Origin: Fimbriimonadaceae bacterium
GTDB lineage: Bacteria; Armatimonadota; Fimbriimonadia; Fimbriimonadales; Fimbriimonadaceae
Length of the DNA: 64,000 nucleotides
Assembly (NCBI GenBank): GCA_019187105.1
Contig: JABAQM010000001.1
Span: 1,302,001 to 1,366,000 of the forward strand
Direction of reading: 5' to 3'
In this document: in pieces, positions 27,839 to 36,062 of the stretch
Position numbering within the stretch: position 1 is the stretch's first letter
Layout: each line of letters opens with the position of its first letter
Position numbers and translations under genes: made by a program
The notes under the pieces: model-generated
What the model saw: the letters and a program-made list of their open reading frames with translations, nothing else
Told to the model about the DNA's origin: nothing
Database searches by the model: none

Positions 27839-28732
27839 TTAGTTAAGGTCCCAGACGTAAATGGAATCGTCGAGCAGGCGCCCAGCCCAGCCGTCTCTCA
27901 CGTCGCAGCCAGCGGTCAGATAGGAGAGGGCCTTGGTGTTGGCGTGGCCGTCGAGCCAGCCAATGTTAACCTTGCCGCCGTGAAGGCCGTTGACTCCGCC
28001 CCACTCGGTCCAATCGTTCTTGCGACTGGGGTACCAACCATAGGCCTGCGAATAATACTGCGAGCAGCCAGCCGGCTTCGGCGGTCGCATATCGACACCG
28101 TTCTGGTTTAGCACGCAAGGCGAGTCGATCATCCAGATGCCACCGTCCTTGGGCGCGCCGCTGCTGCCGCGATCCCAAGCGCTCGTCACGGTTAGAACCG
28201 TTGCCGCCGGCTCCGCGGCCTGCGCAGCGTTTACGGCTCCGGCCATGAAATCTGCAGGACAATTGAGGCCACCAGGGGCTAGGAACTGCGAGTTGACGCC
28301 ATAGTTCGACTTCATCGCGAAATTGTAGCGACGTTGGGCATCCTTGTAAGCCTTGCCGTTGGGATCGACCGGCACACCGTTGTACTCCCGAGCCTGGGAA
28401 CCGGTACCATCGCCCGGCGAGGCGAGAATCTCCTGGGTCTTGATGTAAGGCACGATCAGGATGTGGAAGTTGGAGTCAGGATTCTGCGGGTTGGCATCAA
28501 AGGTGCCGGTTGTCTGGACGAGGGGGAGGTTGTCGTCGTTGTCGCCCTGGTACATCTGCACCGCGAGGGCGACCTGCTTGGTGTTGGAAATACAAGCCGT
28601 TTTCTTTGCAGCGGCCTTGGCCTGCGCGAAAACGGGAAAAAGAATGGCGGCTAGGATCGCAATAATGGCGATAACCACCAGCAGTTCAATAAGAGTAAAG
28701 GCTTTTTGTTTCAAGATATTTCGGCTCCGCAC
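27839..28732 (-). CDS. Type II secretion/type IV pseudopilin-like protein (DUF1559-like)
   Basis: 297 residues from a GTG start. The short basic leader [11 protein letters not shown] is followed by [20 protein letters not shown], the prepilin methylation/cleavage region, with Ala rather than Gly at position -1. [19 protein letters not shown] and the C-terminal [11 protein letters not shown] (H-X9-DG-like motif) are typical of the large secreted pseudopilin families of Armatimonadota and Planctomycetes. It should be processed by a PilD-type peptidase and may be a surface or pilus-associated protein. Single-gene unit. Confidence 0.9.
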   Translation of the reverse strand: MRSRNILKQKAFTLIELLVVIAIIAILAAILFPVFAQAKAAAKKTACISNTKQVALAVQMYQGDNDDNLPLVQTTGTFDANPQNPDSNFHILIVPYIKTQEILASPGDGTGSQAREYNGVPVDPNGKAYKDAQRRYNFAMKSNYGVNSQFLAPGGLNCPADFMAGAVNAAQAAEPAATVLTVTSAWDRGSSGAPKDGGIWMIDSPCVLNQNGVDMRPPKPAGCSQYYSQAYGWYPSRKNDWTEWGGVNGLHGGKVNIGWLDGHANTKALSYLTAGCDVRDGWAGRLLDDSIYVWDLN

Positions 28733-28805
28733 GGCGACTGGCCCCCTATGTCGCTGCTCACAAGGGATCGCTATCCTTCTGACGACCTAATCGGCATCCA
28801 AAGTT

Positions 28806-28834
28806 CTACGGTCCATGCAAGGTGCATGCCGTAG
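28806..28834 (-). terminator. Hairpin after nuoE
   Basis: CTACGG plus CATGCA (28806-28819, with a two-base bulge) pairs with TGCATG plus CCGTAG (28823-28834), a 12-bp stem with a three-base loop, 16 bases after the nuoE stop on the minus strand. The tail (AACTTTGG) is only weakly U-rich. Confidence 0.5.
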
Positions 28835-28849
28835 CGTAGGACTTTTGGC

Positions 28850-29488
28850 CTAACCAGCAGCGTTGCTGACTCTTTCCTTATCGGTCGCTCGGAGGTGGAC
28901 TTGGACGATTTCGTCGGCCAGCTTCACGTTGCTGGAGTTCGGGTCCTTCCGTAGGCGGTCGATCAGCTCGTCCACGTCCTTTTCGGTGACCGGGCCGATA
29001 TATTGGTCGCCGATCTGCAGCAGCGGAGCGCGGTCGCAAGCGTTCAGGCATTCGACTTCCTCCAGGAAGAAGACGCCGTCCGAAGTCGTCTGGCCGAAAC
29101 CAACACCCAACTTCTGCTTGAGATAGTCTGCGATTTTGTAGGCCCCGCAGACCTGGCACGTCAGGCACGTGCAGACTTCGATCTTGTGCCGGCCCGGGTC
29201 GTGACCGGTGTTGTACATCGTGTAGAACGTCGCAACCCCCTCGACCTCGACATAGCTCCGTTCGAGGCGGTGGGCAACTTCCGCGATAGCTTCTCCGGGG
29301 AGCACGCCGCCGTACTCGCGTTGCGCGATCCAGAGGGCAGGGAGGATGCAGCTCTTTAGATCGGGGTAGTGGCCCTTTAGCTGCTCGAGCTCAGCAATCG
29401 CCTTTGCCGAGAACTTCAGGTCGAGTTCTTCTGGCCGCGGGGGTTTCGGCCGGTCGTGACGGCTGCCGATCTGGATGAAATCCGACAT
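28850..29488 (-). CDS. nuoE: NADH-quinone oxidoreductase subunit E
   Basis: 212 residues with a thioredoxin-like 2Fe-2S domain. Four ligands are seen: two in CTCLTC and two in EVECLNACDRAP. ALWIAQREYGGVLPGEAI and VEGVATFYTMYNT are the classical NuoE motifs. It carries the N1a cluster of complex I. The other nuo genes are not adjacent, so either it is a displaced nuoE or belongs to another NADH-linked enzyme such as a bifurcating hydrogenase. The C-terminal 30 residues extend beyond the usual domain. Confidence 0.9.
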   Translation of the reverse strand: MSDFIQIGSRHDRPKPPRPEELDLKFSAKAIAELEQLKGHYPDLKSCILPALWIAQREYGGVLPGEAIAEVAHRLERSYVEVEGVATFYTMYNTGHDPGRHKIEVCTCLTCQVCGAYKIADYLKQKLGVGFGQTTSDGVFFLEEVECLNACDRAPLLQIGDQYIGPVTEKDVDELIDRLRKDPNSSNVKLADEIVQVHLRATDKERVSNAAG

Positions 29489-29541
29489 GCTTGGCTTCGA
29501 AGTCTACCGATTTGGCAGAAAACTGGTGGTAGGATGAGCCC

Positions 29542-29982
29542 ATGATTGGAGCGATCACGGCTGTGTTTATGTTTGGTGCGCTTAGCCTTAATGCACCACC
29601 TCCTGTGAACGACGTCGTCGGCAAGTACACCGCCCAGATCTTCGTGGACGAGTCGATCATTCCCGCCAATGCGGGAGACTATAACGAGACCCAATACCGA
29701 AAAGGCATTGCGAGTCTCCGAAAGACCAAAGGAAATCTGGAGCTCCTGCCAGGCGACAAGTTCAAGATGCTCTACTCCGGACCCAGCCTCAAGAAGCCTT
29801 TGGCCTCCTCAGGTACCTGGAGCCGAAAGGATGACCACGTCACTCTCGTCTACACGGGAGCCAAGGGAAAACCCCTGAAGAAGGCGATTACGCTCGTGCT
29901 GCAGATCCGGCAAGAGGGTGTGCTCGTTCACAACAACACCTACGGTCCAAACTCGATGACGGTGTACACGAAGGTCAAGTAG
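29542..29982 (+). CDS. Secreted hypothetical protein (146 aa)
   Basis: 146 residues with a short hydrophobic N-terminus (MIGAITAVFMFGALSLNAPP) that could be a signal peptide. The rest is basic and beta-rich (GKYTAQIFVDESII, GDKFKMLYSGPSLKK, GTWSRKDDHVTLVYTGAKGK), resembling lipocalin-like or META-type small secreted domains. Its 3' end is six bases from the convergent thioredoxin-like gene. No specific family recognised. Confidence 0.7.
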   Translation: MIGAITAVFMFGALSLNAPPPVNDVVGKYTAQIFVDESIIPANAGDYNETQYRKGIASLRKTKGNLELLPGDKFKMLYSGPSLKKPLASSGTWSRKDDHVTLVYTGAKGKPLKKAITLVLQIRQEGVLVHNNTYGPNSMTVYTKVK

Positions 29983-29987
29983 CAGCG

Positions 29988-31127
29988 TTATTCCCCAACC
30001 CGCGGTCGCTGGTACTCGTTCCCGTAGAACACCGCCTGCGGTGTCACGTGGCGCGATAAGGCGTCGGTGGTCAGGTCGAGCGCGAACACCATGGGGAACT
30101 TGCCCTCGGGCGGGTTCGGCGTATAGGTGCTCCTTCCCCAGGCGGTTGCCTCACCGTAGGCCCGGAACTCGGCAAGCTTCCCACCATCCACGCGAATCCG
30201 GCCCTCCAGAGTCGCCTTGAGCCCGCGAGAGCCGTTGGCCGTGGCCATCTCGAACGACCCCTTGAATTCGAACCGCTTGCCACCCCCGCTCGGGGTCAAC
30301 GTGATGGTGGCGGCCCTGACCTCGGCTGCTTGCCAATGGTCGGGCTCGCCGCGGATGTTGTCAACGAGATGGAATCGGGCGATCCGCCACACCAAACTCT
30401 CCGGTATTTTCGCATCCTTGACGATCGCCTCGATTTCGGCGGGATAGATCCAGAGGTGATCTCGGGCGACGTTGGCGTTCGAAGAATCGCAGCCTTCTGG
30501 CAACGGCCGAATGCGGGCATGGACTCGGACCGAAGCCCCGCCTGCGGGCAGCTCGGCATGCCACTTCGAAGCGAGATCGGTCTCCTCGACCTTGGCAGCG
30601 GCGGGCGGGTCGGCGGCGAAGGAGTCCAATCCGCGCTGGATGAAGTTGGTGACCCGTTCCACACTGCGGTTGTTGTTGAACCCGTAGGCCTTGCCATCGG
30701 CGTTCATGACGTAGAAGCCTTGCGAGGTCATTCCTTTGTCGATATCCGGCTTGACCGTCTTTGCGGCTTTCATGAACCATTCGCGCGACGGTGAGCGGCC
30801 GTTCTGCAACTCGTGGGTGTTGCCGGCGTAAGGGATAAATTTCTCGCTGAGCAGCTTGCGGACGCTGGCATCGCTGAAGAGGAACCGACGGTCCCAAAGG
30901 CCGTTGTTTCACGTGCAGCCCATCGGGTGGCCGTTCATGATCCAGAGGAAAATCGGCTTGCCCTGTTCGACGGATGCCTTTCTGGCTTCCATCAGGTTCA
31001 GCCGCCAGGGGATCTGCAGCCAGAGTTCCTCGTCGGCCGTGGGCAGGACCGAGCGCACCTTCTCGTCCAAGCCGGAATCGCCTGAGGCAAATCCCAGGGC
31101 CATCGCGATCGCAATCAGCAACCTCAT
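29988..31127 (-). CDS. Thioredoxin-like secreted protein, candidate selenoprotein (in-frame UGA = Sec73)
   Basis: The frame is continuous from ATG 31127 to the stop at 29988 (379 residues) except for one TGA at 30911-30909. Residues 1-16 form a signal peptide (MRLLIAIAMALGFASG). Residues about 50-130 look thioredoxin-like: KPIFLWIMNGHPMGCT, then UGA, then NNGLWDRRFLFSDASVRKLL. The UGA falls in a C-T-U redox motif. Downstream of the UGA a hairpin with a GU apical loop sits at the position of the E. coli fdhF SECIS. The C-terminal half (about 130-379) is a beta-rich domain of unknown type. If not a selenoprotein, this would be a pseudogene with a single nonsense mutation; the rest of the frame is undamaged. 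Confidence 0.72.
30867..30911 (-). promoter_or_regulatory. Candidate bacterial SECIS element following UGA
   Basis: Counting from the base after the UGA (30911-30909), GGGACC at +14 to +19 pairs with GGUUCC at +23 to +28, leaving loop GUC with G20 and U21; E. coli fdhF has its essential loop GU at the same offset. A lower stem GGC (+7 to +9) with GCC (+40 to +42) is also possible. Pairing was judged by eye, not by a folding program. Confidence 0.6.
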
Positions 31128-31660
31128 CCGATCTATTGTCCAACAGAAATTCCAAAACGCACGCTAGGGGCCCTTGTTCGTTCCTTGGAGAACGAGGTCC
31201 ACAACCGCACACAGCTTCAGACGGTAAGGCGGCTTCTGATACATCGTCCTGCCGGAGCCAAAACCGATCGGGGCGAGGCGTAGCCAACCTGATATCGGTG
31301 GATGACCAGCCGGTTCACGTCCATGTCGCGCTCCAGTTCCCGATACTCGGCTGCGACCAAGGCTGGCAGATCGCCAGAGCCTCGCTCTGCTTGACGCGCA
31401 CAGTGTTGCCTTCTACCTTCGTCGTGGTGTCATCCCAATCCACAGAAGGCCGCCCGCCTGCCCGTCGATGGCGATTCCAATCCCATTGCTGTGGTCGCAT
31501 GCTAAAGCCGTTCGGGCGGTCTTCGAACTGGATACTGGCTCTAGCCCTGTCTGACATGCAACAAACGTGGTTCGTTTTCCGATGACATTGGGGCAAGCTT
31601 TCCTCCTGCCGATTTCTGCCCCCTGAGGCCTTTCTCGGCGTAAACTGGTAGTAGACGCGC
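31128..31660. other. Gene-free stretch upstream of tRNA-Arg, possible decayed coding sequence
   Basis: No intact gene is supported. On the minus strand two adjacent frames look partly protein-like: one with VDWDDTTTKVEGNTVRVKQS around 31390-31450 and another with AAEYRELERDMDVNRLVIHR around 31280-31350, which suggests a frameshifted remnant. The right end holds the promoter of the tRNA gene (TAAACT box near 31641). No transposase or repeat was seen. Confidence 0.3.
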
Positions 31661-31736
31661 GCGGCTGTAGCTCAGTGGATAGAGCGCTTCCCTCCGGAGG
31701 AAGAAGTCGGAGGTTCGAGTCCTCTCAGCCGCGCCA
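31661..31736 (+). tRNA. tRNA-Arg (anticodon CCG), CCA encoded
   Basis: A 76-base cloverleaf. Acceptor GCGGCTG (31661-31667) pairs perfectly with CAGCCGC (31726-31732), followed by discriminator G and encoded CCA. D arm GCTC...GAGC, anticodon stem CTTCC/GGAAG with loop CTCCGGA (anticodon CCG, reading CGG arginine), and T arm GGAGG-TTCGAGT-CCTCT. Confidence 0.95.
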
Positions 31737-31746
31737 TGACCGAGCA

Positions 31747-32613
31747 ATGAAACTTTTCGTTACCCTGCTCGCCGTAATCGCCGTTGCCGGCGGCGCCTTT
31801 TGGTACTTCGCAGCCGGAAATGATGAGCCAGCAGCGGGCATCGCGGCCACGGGCCATCAGCCGCAGATTCGGGCGGTGGCCAAGGCTGGCACCCGGGTCC
31901 CGGTCATGCTGATGAACAAGCTCGCCAGTGGCGACTCCAAGGTCGGAGAGACGGGGGTGTTCCTCGTCACCGAGGACATCAAGGACGCTGCCGGCCATAC
32001 CGTGATTCCGCAAGGCGCGATCGTAACGGCCACAGTCGTGCAGTCACGATCGGCAGGAGCGGTATCGGCACTATTGAACGAACCCGCCCGTCTTGTGATC
32101 GAGTTTGGCGAGCTACGGTCCAGTGACGCCACGGCTAAAGTCGAAACCCGCAGCAAGAAGCCGGGCGAGTTGCAGCTGACGGCGGATAACACCGGTCTCC
32201 CTGACTTGGCCACCGACATCGGCGAGGTGTGGGACGATCCCGAGACCCGGCAGGGCCTGCAGGAACTGGCGAGGGTCGTACTGGAAGGCAGGGTTCCAGG
32301 CGCGGAGGCGGCCAAGCTGATGGAGCATGCCGCCGAACGCCTAAAGCTGAACTCCACGGCGGACGCCATTCGGGGCAACAACCTCGACACGCTGGCCCGG
32401 GTCGGCGACAGCCTGGCGTCAGGTTCCCTGTCAGTGGCGACAGGCGACGTCATGGCGACCGCAGCCGCGCTTCAGGAGCTGCTGGGCCTTGCCGGAGCGG
32501 TTTCCAGCCGGCTGGAAGGGATCTTCAAGGGCCGCAACGTCCGAGCCTATCCCGGCACCGAGTTTGAGGTCTTCCTGGCGGAAGATGTGGTGCGCACGGT
32601 TCAGCCGCGCTAG
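31747..32613 (+). CDS. Membrane-anchored/secreted hypothetical protein
   Basis: 288 residues from ATG 31747, ten bases after the tRNA. An N-terminal hydrophobic segment (LFVTLLAVIAVAGGAFWYFAA) acts as signal or anchor. Residues about 45-140 form a beta domain (GTRVPVMLMNKLASGDSKVGETGVFLVTEDIK) that recalls TrbI/VirB10-like or DUF4124-type beta barrels, and residues about 230-288 end in a second beta motif (FKGRNVRAYPGTEFEVFLAEDV), which together resemble the capping pattern of TrbI-like proteins. Function unknown. The stop overlaps convergently with a clpS-like gene. Confidence 0.75.
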   Translation: MKLFVTLLAVIAVAGGAFWYFAAGNDEPAAGIAATGHQPQIRAVAKAGTRVPVMLMNKLASGDSKVGETGVFLVTEDIKDAAGHTVIPQGAIVTATVVQSRSAGAVSALLNEPARLVIEFGELRSSDATAKVETRSKKPGELQLTADNTGLPDLATDIGEVWDDPETRQGLQELARVVLEGRVPGAEAAKLMEHAAERLKLNSTADAIRGNNLDTLARVGDSLASGSLSVATGDVMATAAALQELLGLAGAVSSRLEGIFKGRNVRAYPGTEFEVFLAEDVVRTVQPR

Positions 32614-32942
32614 TCTTCTTTGGTGACGTCCACGCGGATGCCGATCGTTGAAATGACCGACGCGACCTTGCGGCACTCTTCTTCGGAAGCCTGGTGCACG
32701 ACCGACTGGCCGAGATGGTCGACTTCCCAGGTTTCCATAGAAGCCTCGTCCATGGAACATCTCGTCGCGACGACGAGGATGCCTATCACCTGGTCGTAGG
32801 TGTTGTAGTCGTTGTTATAGACCGTCACGATCCATTCGCCGCGCCCGGTTGCCGTACCGCTGTCGGCAATTTCCGGTCGCTCGATGACCGTCGTGTTCGA
32901 AACAGGGATGGCAAACGAAACTTCCCGCACGTCTATTTTCAT
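32610..32942 (-). CDS. ClpS-like adaptor, copy 1
   Basis: 110 residues. After a variable N-terminus, VYNNDYNTYDQVIGILVVAT and DEASMETWEVDHLGQSVV follow the ClpS pattern (VNDDYTPMEFVIDVL and AVHYQGKA in E. coli). ClpS delivers N-degron substrates to ClpAP. Here the Asp that contacts the substrate amino group aligns with Asn44 and the usual His aligns with Asp, so substrate choice may differ. It is the last gene of a minus-strand series, 52 bases after a second ClpS-like gene. Confidence 0.75.
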   Translation of the reverse strand: MKIDVREVSFAIPVSNTTVIERPEIADSGTATGRGEWIVTVYNNDYNTYDQVIGILVVATRCSMDEASMETWEVDHLGQSVVHQASEEECRKVASVISTIGIRVDVTKED

Positions 32943-32994
32943 TCTCGCCCGTTAGGACGGCAAATTGCAACCGTCAACCTTGACAACGACAAAA

Positions 32995-33282
32995 TCAATC
33001 ATTCCACTCCGGCACGACGTCGGTTTGAACGCCGATCCTGGCAATGACCTTGGCCGCATCGGAACACTTTCTTTCCGAATCGAAGTGAACATCGGCGCGC
33101 CCGTAGTGATGCGCCTCCCAGGTTTCGATTTGGGCTTCCTCAAGGGTGCACCCGGTCGCTTCGATCAGCGCGAGGATGACCTCCTCGAACGTATTGGTGC
33201 TGTTGTTGTGGATGACCACCTTCCACCGCCCAACGCCAATCGACGGGTCCTGGATCTGAGGTTCTAAGAGAATTTGAGACAT
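32995..33282 (-). CDS. ClpS-like adaptor, copy 2
   Basis: 95 residues from ATG 33282 (MSQILLEPQI); an upstream frame would overlap the YfhO-like gene. WKVVIHNNSTNTFEEVILALIEATG and EEAQIETWEAHHYGRADV match the ClpS fold, and the conserved His of the substrate pocket is kept here. Both copies end with a similar strand (ARIGVQTDV and STIGIRVDV), indicating duplication. Eleven bases separate it from the upstream YfhO-like gene. Confidence 0.72.
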   Translation of the reverse strand: MSQILLEPQIQDPSIGVGRWKVVIHNNSTNTFEEVILALIEATGCTLEEAQIETWEAHHYGRADVHFDSERKCSDAAKVIARIGVQTDVVPEWND

Positions 33283-33293
33283 TGGAATAAAAA

Positions 33294-35597
33294 TCACCTT
33301 TCGCCATCTTTTGGCCTGGAAACCGTGCTCTTTCGATCTCGCAGCCATGGCGCAAATACCAAAAAACCAAATCCCGCGAGCAAGGCAAGCGGAGCGATCA
33401 GGATACCCGTGGCAACGGCGCGAGGTCGATACTTAAGCTCAATTTTTGTAGCATCCCGAGGAGGTTCAAACTCGATGCCCAGAGGATGTCTCTTGAGGAC
33501 CACGGCTCCCTTATCGGAAGCTGCCGTCCAACCTGGGATCAAGCGGTCCCGAAGGAGAATGGGTCCGGCTCCGGTGGTCTCGATAACCAACCCGTCCAGC
33601 CGCTCCTCGACGATCCGTGCCGTACCACGCTGACGATGGACCCGGCCGGGGCCATCGAGGCGGTACCGAAGCAAACCATTCCAACTGTCGTGTGGCGCGC
33701 CCCAACCCTCCAGGGGCATCCGGGCCAAGACCCACCGTACGCCAAGGTCGGCAAGTTTGGTGGCGTCGGCGGTTGGCTTCACAAACATGATGTTGCCGTT
33801 CGCGGGTGGTGCGGGATCCTGGCCGTTTACTGCACGAAGCGCCTCCAGCGAGTCCTTCTGGAGCAGCGAGTCGTAGCCGGCTATGTCGTGGGTTCTCAGA
33901 ATGGTGCCTGTATTGGGCGGAAGCACGGCAGGCGCTGCAACCACCAGTGCCCATGGTTCGTTGATCGCCGCAACGCGTGCATTCGGGTCTCGCTCTTGGT
34001 TCAACTGGGTTGCCAGCGGCTTGCCCAGGGGTACGAGGTCAAGCACGCCGGTCACGAAGCTTGCGGCCACGACGCTCCCGATCGCCATTCCCTTAGCCAT
34101 ACGCGTTTGCTCCTTGGTCAGGGCCAGGAATGCGATGGCAGCGAAGAGTAGAACCACCATCATCGCAAGATTCGAGGCCGAATGGGATTTAAGGAGTTCC
34201 CACTGACTGGCATCGAATCCGCTCGGCAGACCACTCCGGTTTGGCCAAAAAGCGGACGCCACGAAGAGAAGGCAGGCAAGTACGGCCGCAGTGGGGAACG
34301 TGGAACGCCAACGATCATCGATCTTGCCTCCGAGACCCAGCCCGGCAACGATTGAGGACATGAGCACCATCAGGGCGATCGCTCGGCCCGGCGATCCGGT
34401 TCCCGACCAGCCGGGCACCTGAAAATACAGGAGGTGGTTAAGCGGCGAACCGAAGGCCATCAGGCCAGCCAGCAGGATCACGAGAAGTGCGGGAGTAAGC
34501 GCCCGCCACGGCGCGGAAAACACCGCGAACAAGAAGAAGACAACGACAATTGGACCGAGCGTCACCGCAGATTCTGCAAAATTGGCGCCGGTCCGGGCGA
34601 GTGCGGGCCAAAACGTCGAAACCGGCGTTTCAGGACCGAGGGCCACCGTCGGGTTGCCCTGGCCCATCGGATCGAAGAGACGTTGCATCAGGTCCCCGAG
34701 GGGCAAAGCGGACGCATTGTAAGCGGCGTATCCCTCCTCGGTCGGCCCGACCCTTCGATGCGAAGTCTGCGAATACTCGAGGACCGAGCCCAGCTGTGGC
34801 CAGGCGATGGCGCCGGCAAGAATCAAAGCAACCAGGGCCAAGCCAGTTGCCGCCAATCGACGGGCAGCCGTGATGCCTGGACCCAAGAGCCGGCAGAGCG
34901 CGAAGACGAGCAGGGTAAGGCTGCCATAGGCCGCAAACTGAAGGTGGCCGCCTAGTAGCATCATAGCAAGGGCGGCAGAGAGGCCAAACGCGGACAAACA
35001 CGCTGGCCTCCATTTCCCGTTCCCGGCATGCTCCCACAGAGCCTCAAAGGCAACCAAACACCACGGAACCCAGCAAAGCGTTGTGAGCACACTGGGAAGC
35101 GACAACCAGCCCAGGGCGAACGACGACAGAGAGAAGCTCAGGCCAGCCAGCATGCCGCCCGCTCGGCTCCCTCCCAGTCTGGTGACGAGGGCGAAGCAAC
35201 CCCAGGCCGCGGCCACGAGGTGAATCCAAGCAAGTATCCCGATCGCCAGCGCCGTAGGTACCTGCAATAAGCCCAATAGAATATGAAGCGGGTACATCGG
35301 GGCACTTTGCGAGTTGCCGATTAGGCTCGCGCCTCCTAGCTGGAAGGGGTTCCAAAGGGGAAGCTGACCCCTGCTCCAGCCCTCGAAGACTAGGTCTCGC
35401 CAGCCGTAGAACTGAAGGACGCTGTCAGCCTGTAGGACATCCCATGGGCGAGTTGGCTTTGGACCGTTCCAAGGCGCCATTTGGCGAATTTGATCAAAAG
35501 TGCCGATGGTCTCGCCGCCGAAAACGGCCTTCCAAACCGGCAGCATGCACGCCGCTGCAATTACAACGATCAGGGCCCAAGTGGGAATCTGCCGCAT
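33294..35597 (-). CDS. YfhO-like multispanning membrane protein
   Basis: 767 residues with about 12-13 TM segments in the first 560 residues and a C-terminal beta-rich soluble region plus one last TM segment (IAPLALLAGFGFLVF). The first loop (GETIGTFDQIRQMAPWNG, QFYGWRDLVFEGWSRGQLPLWNPFQLGGASL) has the pattern of the YfhO/GT-C glycosyltransferase-like family, linked to lipoteichoic acid or envelope glycosylation in other phyla. Substrate unknown. It begins three bases after the TPR gene, so they are co-transcribed. Confidence 0.85.
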   Translation of the reverse strand: MRQIPTWALIVVIAAACMLPVWKAVFGGETIGTFDQIRQMAPWNGPKPTRPWDVLQADSVLQFYGWRDLVFEGWSRGQLPLWNPFQLGGASLIGNSQSAPMYPLHILLGLLQVPTALAIGILAWIHLVAAAWGCFALVTRLGGSRAGGMLAGLSFSLSSFALGWLSLPSVLTTLCWVPWCLVAFEALWEHAGNGKWRPACLSAFGLSAALAMMLLGGHLQFAAYGSLTLLVFALCRLLGPGITAARRLAATGLALVALILAGAIAWPQLGSVLEYSQTSHRRVGPTEEGYAAYNASALPLGDLMQRLFDPMGQGNPTVALGPETPVSTFWPALARTGANFAESAVTLGPIVVVFFLFAVFSAPWRALTPALLVILLAGLMAFGSPLNHLLYFQVPGWSGTGSPGRAIALMVLMSSIVAGLGLGGKIDDRWRSTFPTAAVLACLLFVASAFWPNRSGLPSGFDASQWELLKSHSASNLAMMVVLLFAAIAFLALTKEQTRMAKGMAIGSVVAASFVTGVLDLVPLGKPLATQLNQERDPNARVAAINEPWALVVAAPAVLPPNTGTILRTHDIAGYDSLLQKDSLEALRAVNGQDPAPPANGNIMFVKPTADATKLADLGVRWVLARMPLEGWGAPHDSWNGLLRYRLDGPGRVHRQRGTARIVEERLDGLVIETTGAGPILLRDRLIPGWTAASDKGAVVLKRHPLGIEFEPPRDATKIELKYRPRAVATGILIAPLALLAGFGFLVFAPWLRDRKSTVSRPKDGER

Positions 35598-35600
35598 GCC

Positions 35601-35948
35601 TTACGGACAGTACGCGATCTGCTGAAGCGCCTTCTCGTGGGTGGGATTTTGGCGAAGCACTTCCTTGAATTCGGCGCACGCCTCATCGATCATGCCAAGC
35701 ATCATCATCGTCATTGCAAGATCGTAACGGGCGTCCAGGTGACCGGGGTTGCGTGTGACAATGTCCTGCAGCGTGGCCAACGATCCGTCGAAGTCGCCTT
35801 CAAACCCCTGTATAAGGCCTATTTGCCATTGGGCCTCGACGTGACCAGGATCCTGGGCCAAGACTTGCTGCAATGCGACCTTGGCTTCGGCGTATCTGCC
35901 TTCACATCGAAGCTGGAAACCGCTTTGGTACGTTTCTTCGATGCTCAT
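35601..35948 (-). CDS. TPR-repeat protein
   Basis: About 115 residues from ATG 35948 (MSIEETYQSGFQLRCEGRYAEA). Three tetratricopeptide repeats are visible, each ending in a DPGH, NPGH or NPTH turn (ALQQVLAQDPGHVEAQWQIG; TLQDIVTRNPGHLDARYDLA; EFKEVLRQNPTHEKALQQIA). TPRs mediate protein contacts; the partner is unknown. It lies between ftsH and the YfhO-like gene on the same strand. Confidence 0.85.
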   Translation of the reverse strand: MSIEETYQSGFQLRCEGRYAEAKVALQQVLAQDPGHVEAQWQIGLIQGFEGDFDGSLATLQDIVTRNPGHLDARYDLAMTMMMLGMIDEACAEFKEVLRQNPTHEKALQQIAYCP

Positions 35949-36062
35949 TCCGACGGCGCCCAGGGAGACCAGTATATCACCCACTTCTTCAACGTTGGAA
36001 TCCGCGCGAGGCGGCTCAACCCCCTAATCTATCGGACGTTACCCGAACCGTTAGAGAAACGG

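Noticed and set aside
30361-31287. Alternative 308-codon minus-strand frame across the thioredoxin-like gene as a way round the UGA
   Set aside because: Arg/Pro-rich shadow without signal peptide or motifs; the frame with the single UGA has signal peptide and protein-like sequence on both sides.
31315-31596. 93-codon open frame on the minus strand before tRNA-Arg as an intact gene
   Set aside because: No ribosome site, mixed composition and a better second frame nearby; treated as possible remnant only.
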